A DNA stretch of 64,000 bases from Chryseobacterium lactis. Its GTDB lineage: Bacteria > Bacteroidota > Bacteroidia > Flavobacteriales > Weeksellaceae. The notes beneath the pieces were generated by a model. That model had not been told where the DNA came from, did no database searches, and saw only the letters and a list, made by a program, of their open reading frames with translations. Location: NCBI RefSeq assembly GCF_003815875.1, contig NZ_CP033924.1, forward strand, positions 1,054,001 to 1,118,000. Direction: 5' to 3'. Positions 61,500 through 64,000 of the stretch are shown here, piece after piece (position 1 is the first letter of the stretch; the number at the start of each line of letters is the position of its first letter). The position numbers were made by a program, and so were the translations under genes.

Positions 61500-62702
61500 A
61501 TGAAAAAGAAACATCAACATAAGAAGAAAGTTTCCTTTACGAAGAAATGGTCTGCCAAACTGCATTTGTGGTTTGGCTTGTCCGTTGGTATCATTGTCTT
61601 CATTGTTTCTCTTACGGGAACCTTGTATGTTTTCAGAGAGGAAGTTCAAAATATCCTTCGTAAGGAAGCCATCTATATAAAACACGAAGATCTTGCTAAA
61701 AAAGCATTACCCCTCAATATTCTTCGCGAGAAAGTAAGTCTGGAACTCAATGAAAAATATCCATTGAGCTCTGTTGAGATTCCTTTAGACAAAAGCAAAT
61801 CCTATCGTTTTTTATATTACGAAAAGAATAAAAAAGGCTGGAACTATTTCCAGGAAGTTCTCATCAACAAACAGGCATATGTCAACCAGTATACAGGAGA
61901 AATTCTTGCCGTTTACAATGAGAAATATGATTTCTTCAATATTTTAAAATACATCCATTGGGGGCTTCTTCTCAACTCTGACTGGGGAAAATATGTCGTA
62001 GGAATTCCTACTGTCCTTTTTATCATCATGCTGATTACCGGAATTATTTTGTGGTGGCCTAAAAATAAAAATGCCAGAAAAGGACGTCTCTGGTTTAGCT
62101 GGGAAAACGTGAAAACCTGGAAGCGGAAAAACTATGACCTTCATAATATTCTCGGATTTTATGCTTCGTTCATTGCTTTATTATTGAGTGTTACAGGAAT
62201 TTATTTTGCTTATCCCTATATAAAAAACACATTCAATCTTGCATTGTCGGGATCTATGGATCTTCCGAAGGAAAAAGAAATCAAATCCCCGGATTCTCTG
62301 ATGGTAAAAAATGATGCTGTTTTTGATCTTGCTGCAGCACAAACTCAAAAATTATACGCAGGATCATCCAGTTTGAGGATTTCTTTAAACGGAAAGAATA
62401 AAAAAGGAAAAGAATTGAAAAACCTGCCCGTTACTGTATACGGACAAGACGGAAGGTTTAGCGAAAGAAACCTGTTGACTTTTGACAAATACTCAGGAAA
62501 ACTTCTGGCCAATAAACCTCATCAAAAGTTAAGCAATGCTGAAAAATATGCCAATGCCAACTATGACATCCATACCGGATCCTACTTCGGATTGATTGGA
62601 AAGATCATTTGGTTTGCAGCGGGCCTCATTTGCACCTCTCTTCCGGTGACCGGATTTCTGGTTTGGTGGGGAAAAAGAAAAAAACAAGGAAAGAAAATAT
62701 AA
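61500..62702 (+). CDS. PepSY-associated transmembrane protein
   Basis: The 400-residue protein has the PepSY_TM layout: a basic N-terminus (KKKHQHKKKVSFTKKWSAKLHLWFG), four membrane helices (LSVGIIVFIVSLTGTLYVF; VVGIPTVLFIIMLITGIILWW; GFYASFIALLLSVTGIYFAY; KIIWFAAGLICTSLPVTGFLVWW) and PepSY-like periplasmic regions between. The conserved HWGLLL segment and IHTGSYFG turn fit. Members accompany siderophore receptors and are thought to reduce or release ferric siderophores in the periplasm. It overlaps the next receptor gene by one base (TAATG). Confidence 0.88.
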   Translation: MKKKHQHKKKVSFTKKWSAKLHLWFGLSVGIIVFIVSLTGTLYVFREEVQNILRKEAIYIKHEDLAKKALPLNILREKVSLELNEKYPLSSVEIPLDKSKSYRFLYYEKNKKGWNYFQEVLINKQAYVNQYTGEILAVYNEKYDFFNILKYIHWGLLLNSDWGKYVVGIPTVLFIIMLITGIILWWPKNKNARKGRLWFSWENVKTWKRKNYDLHNILGFYASFIALLLSVTGIYFAYPYIKNTFNLALSGSMDLPKEKEIKSPDSLMVKNDAVFDLAAAQTQKLYAGSSSLRISLNGKNKKGKELKNLPVTVYGQDGRFSERNLLTFDKYSGKLLANKPHQKLSNAEKYANANYDIHTGSYFGLIGKIIWFAAGLICTSLPVTGFLVWWGKRKKQGKKI

Positions 62703-64000
62703 TGAAAAAAGCGTTTATATCAGCTGCCTGTCTGGGAACAACTATTGTTTTCGCTCAGGTTAAAGATACGTTACTTACCAAGAATGTAGAAGAGGTTGTA
62801 ATGACCGCTTCAAGAAAAAAAGAAAATATAAAAGAAGTACCCAGTTCAATTACGGTGGTTGCAGAAAAGCAGATTCAGTCGCAATTGACGGTCAATTCAG
62901 ATATTACGAGCATCCTGCAATATACAGTTCCCAGTTTAGGAACAAACTCAGGACAAACCTCCAACACCGGACAAACATTAAGAGGTCGTCAGGTTTTAGT
63001 TTTAATTGACGGAATTCCCCAATCTACCCCACTTCGAAACGGAGCAAGAGACTTAAGAGTAATCGATCCTTCAGCACTTGAAAGAGTTGAAGTCATTAAA
63101 GGAGCCTCTTCTATCTATGGAAACGGTGCCGACGGTGGGATCATCAATTACATTACCAAAAGGAGCAAGACCGACAAAAAGATTTCCGGGATATCACAGA
63201 TTGGACTTACCGGTCAGCCTTATGGGGGAACTTTAGGGGTAAGAGCCAGCCAGCTTTTATCCGGAAAAGTTAACAAATTTGATTATACCCTTTCATTGGC
63301 TTATGAAAGAACGGGATATATGAAAGACGCCGATGGTGTTTACCTAAGTCCGACTTACAGCACCGCGAAAATGGATAACTATAACGGAATGTTGAAGCTG
63401 GGCTATGATATTAACGACAATCAAAGAGTGGAAGTTTCCTATATAGGATATTCTTCAAGATCGAATTTAAATTTAGGTTTAGGGACAGGTATATACGGAC
63501 AAAAGCCCACTATTGGTGAAGGAGAAGGCAAAAGTCTTGAAACAACCCCACAGGGAACGCCAAAGAATCATAATATCAGGGTGAGTTATGATAATAAAAA
63601 TTTATTTAAAGGAACTTCCCTTAATGTTAATCTTTATTATCAGGATTTTAAAACCGTTTACGGCTACAGTGACACCTTCTTTAATGGAGGACAATCCAAT
63701 GTTCTTTCGAAAAAAGCTGGTGCGAGATTTAATTTTGATACCCAGCTTTGGAATGCTGCCAATTCACAGGGCGAAATTATATATGGTGCCGATATCCTCA
63801 ATGATGAAACCGTTCAAAAACTGGAAGATGGACGTTTCTGGACTCCCAACATGAATATGACCAATATTGCCCCTTTCCTTTTGGTAAAAATCGACTTACT
63901 TAAAAAGTTAACGATCAAGGGAGGACTCCGTTATGAAAATATCAAAGTAAATGTAGATGACTTCAATACACTTTCAGTCATTAAAAGCGACGGAACTTTT
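62702..64000 (+). CDS. TonB-dependent receptor 3, cut by the window end
   Basis: The ATG at 62702 shares its A with the stop of the PepSY gene (TAATG), so the two are translationally coupled. The signal peptide is MKKAFISAACLGTTIVFAQ, followed by a TonB-box-like VEEVVMTASRKKENIKEVP. The plug has GQTLRGRQVLVLIDGIPQS and RVEVIKGASSIYGNGADGGIINYITK. The frame is open to position 64000 (433 codons), so the rest of the barrel lies beyond the window. The RGRQVLVLIDG form suits siderophore or cobalamin-type receptors. Confidence 0.92.
   Translation, partial: MKKAFISAACLGTTIVFAQVKDTLLTKNVEEVVMTASRKKENIKEVPSSITVVAEKQIQSQLTVNSDITSILQYTVPSLGTNSGQTSNTGQTLRGRQVLVLIDGIPQSTPLRNGARDLRVIDPSALERVEVIKGASSIYGNGADGGIINYITKRSKTDKKISGISQIGLTGQPYGGTLGVRASQLLSGKVNKFDYTLSLAYERTGYMKDADGVYLSPTYSTAKMDNYNGMLKLGYDINDNQRVEVSYIGYSSRSNLNLGLGTGIYGQKPTIGEGEGKSLETTPQGTPKNHNIRVSYDNKNLFKGTSLNVNLYYQDFKTVYGYSDTFFNGGQSNVLSKKAGARFNFDTQLWNAANSQGEIIYGADILNDETVQKLEDGRFWTPNMNMTNIAPFLLVKIDLLKKLTIKGGLRYENIKVNVDDFNTLSVIKSDGTF

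Overview
The window looks like a chromosomal segment of a Flavobacteriia bacterium, most likely Chryseobacterium or a close relative (Weeksellaceae). The grounds are: TAnnTTTG promoter boxes with no Shine-Dalgarno sequences, many TonB-dependent receptors, a GLUG-repeat adhesin with a type IX secretion (T9SS) C-terminal domain, DUF5686 and DUF3871 proteins, a long SecA without the zinc tail, and a C-terminally extended ribosomal protein L21. The genus is inferred from gene content and style, not from a database search.

Region 1 (1 to about 11,300) is the right end of an integrated mobile element. It is visibly AT-rich and carries a truncated SF2 helicase, a RecA/Sak4-like ATPase overlapping a DUF3871 gene, a minus-strand cluster (zinc ribbon, PD-(D/E)XK nuclease, a 33-codon ORF, an HEVGH putative metalloprotease), a RadC-like JAB protein, an XRE repressor, two secreted proteins with near-identical signal peptides (DUF2846 and Adhesin_E-like) and a metallophosphoesterase. 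It ends at a 21-bp copy of the 3' end of tRNA-Asn (11278-11298), the expected scar of tRNA integration. The orientation of that scar places the other end, and probably the integrase, to the left of the window. An intact tRNA-Asn lies at 14966-15042.

Region 2 (11.5-31 kb) holds a tricorn-like S41 protease, tRNA-Asn, a DUF5686 outer-membrane protein, a tandem array of four short Cys-rich double-glycine-leader peptides (most absent from ordinary ORF calls), rplU-rpmA, twin zinc-peptidase lipoproteins, an acyltransferase, miaE, a DUF502 protein, tryptophanase, a flavin monooxygenase/aminotransferase pair and a TonB-dependent receptor.

Region 3 (31-45 kb) holds a PQQ-type sugar dehydrogenase lipoprotein, a BlaI/BlaR1 (M56-TonB) pair with a very clear promoter/operator, uvrB, a minus-strand membrane-protein operon, pabB-pabC, the GLUG adhesin, menD and a 2OG-Fe(II) dioxygenase.

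Region 4 (45-57 kb) holds three more MKNL-leader peptides (one frameshifted), a radical SAM protein, an AsmA-like protein, a DUF2797 protein, a sugar-nucleotide epimerase, a DUF2795 protein and secA.

Region 5 (57-64 kb) is an iron-uptake cluster: two tandem siderophore-type TonB receptors, a PepSY membrane protein and a third receptor cut by the window end.

The most novel-looking feature is the peptide system. Four tandem peptides share C-P-x(5,6)-C-x2-W-C-x9-C-x(5-8)-C-x(1,2)-C and are arranged as two duplicated two-gene cassettes, each behind the same conserved upstream box. That box recurs upstream of a separate peptide gene 27 kb away.
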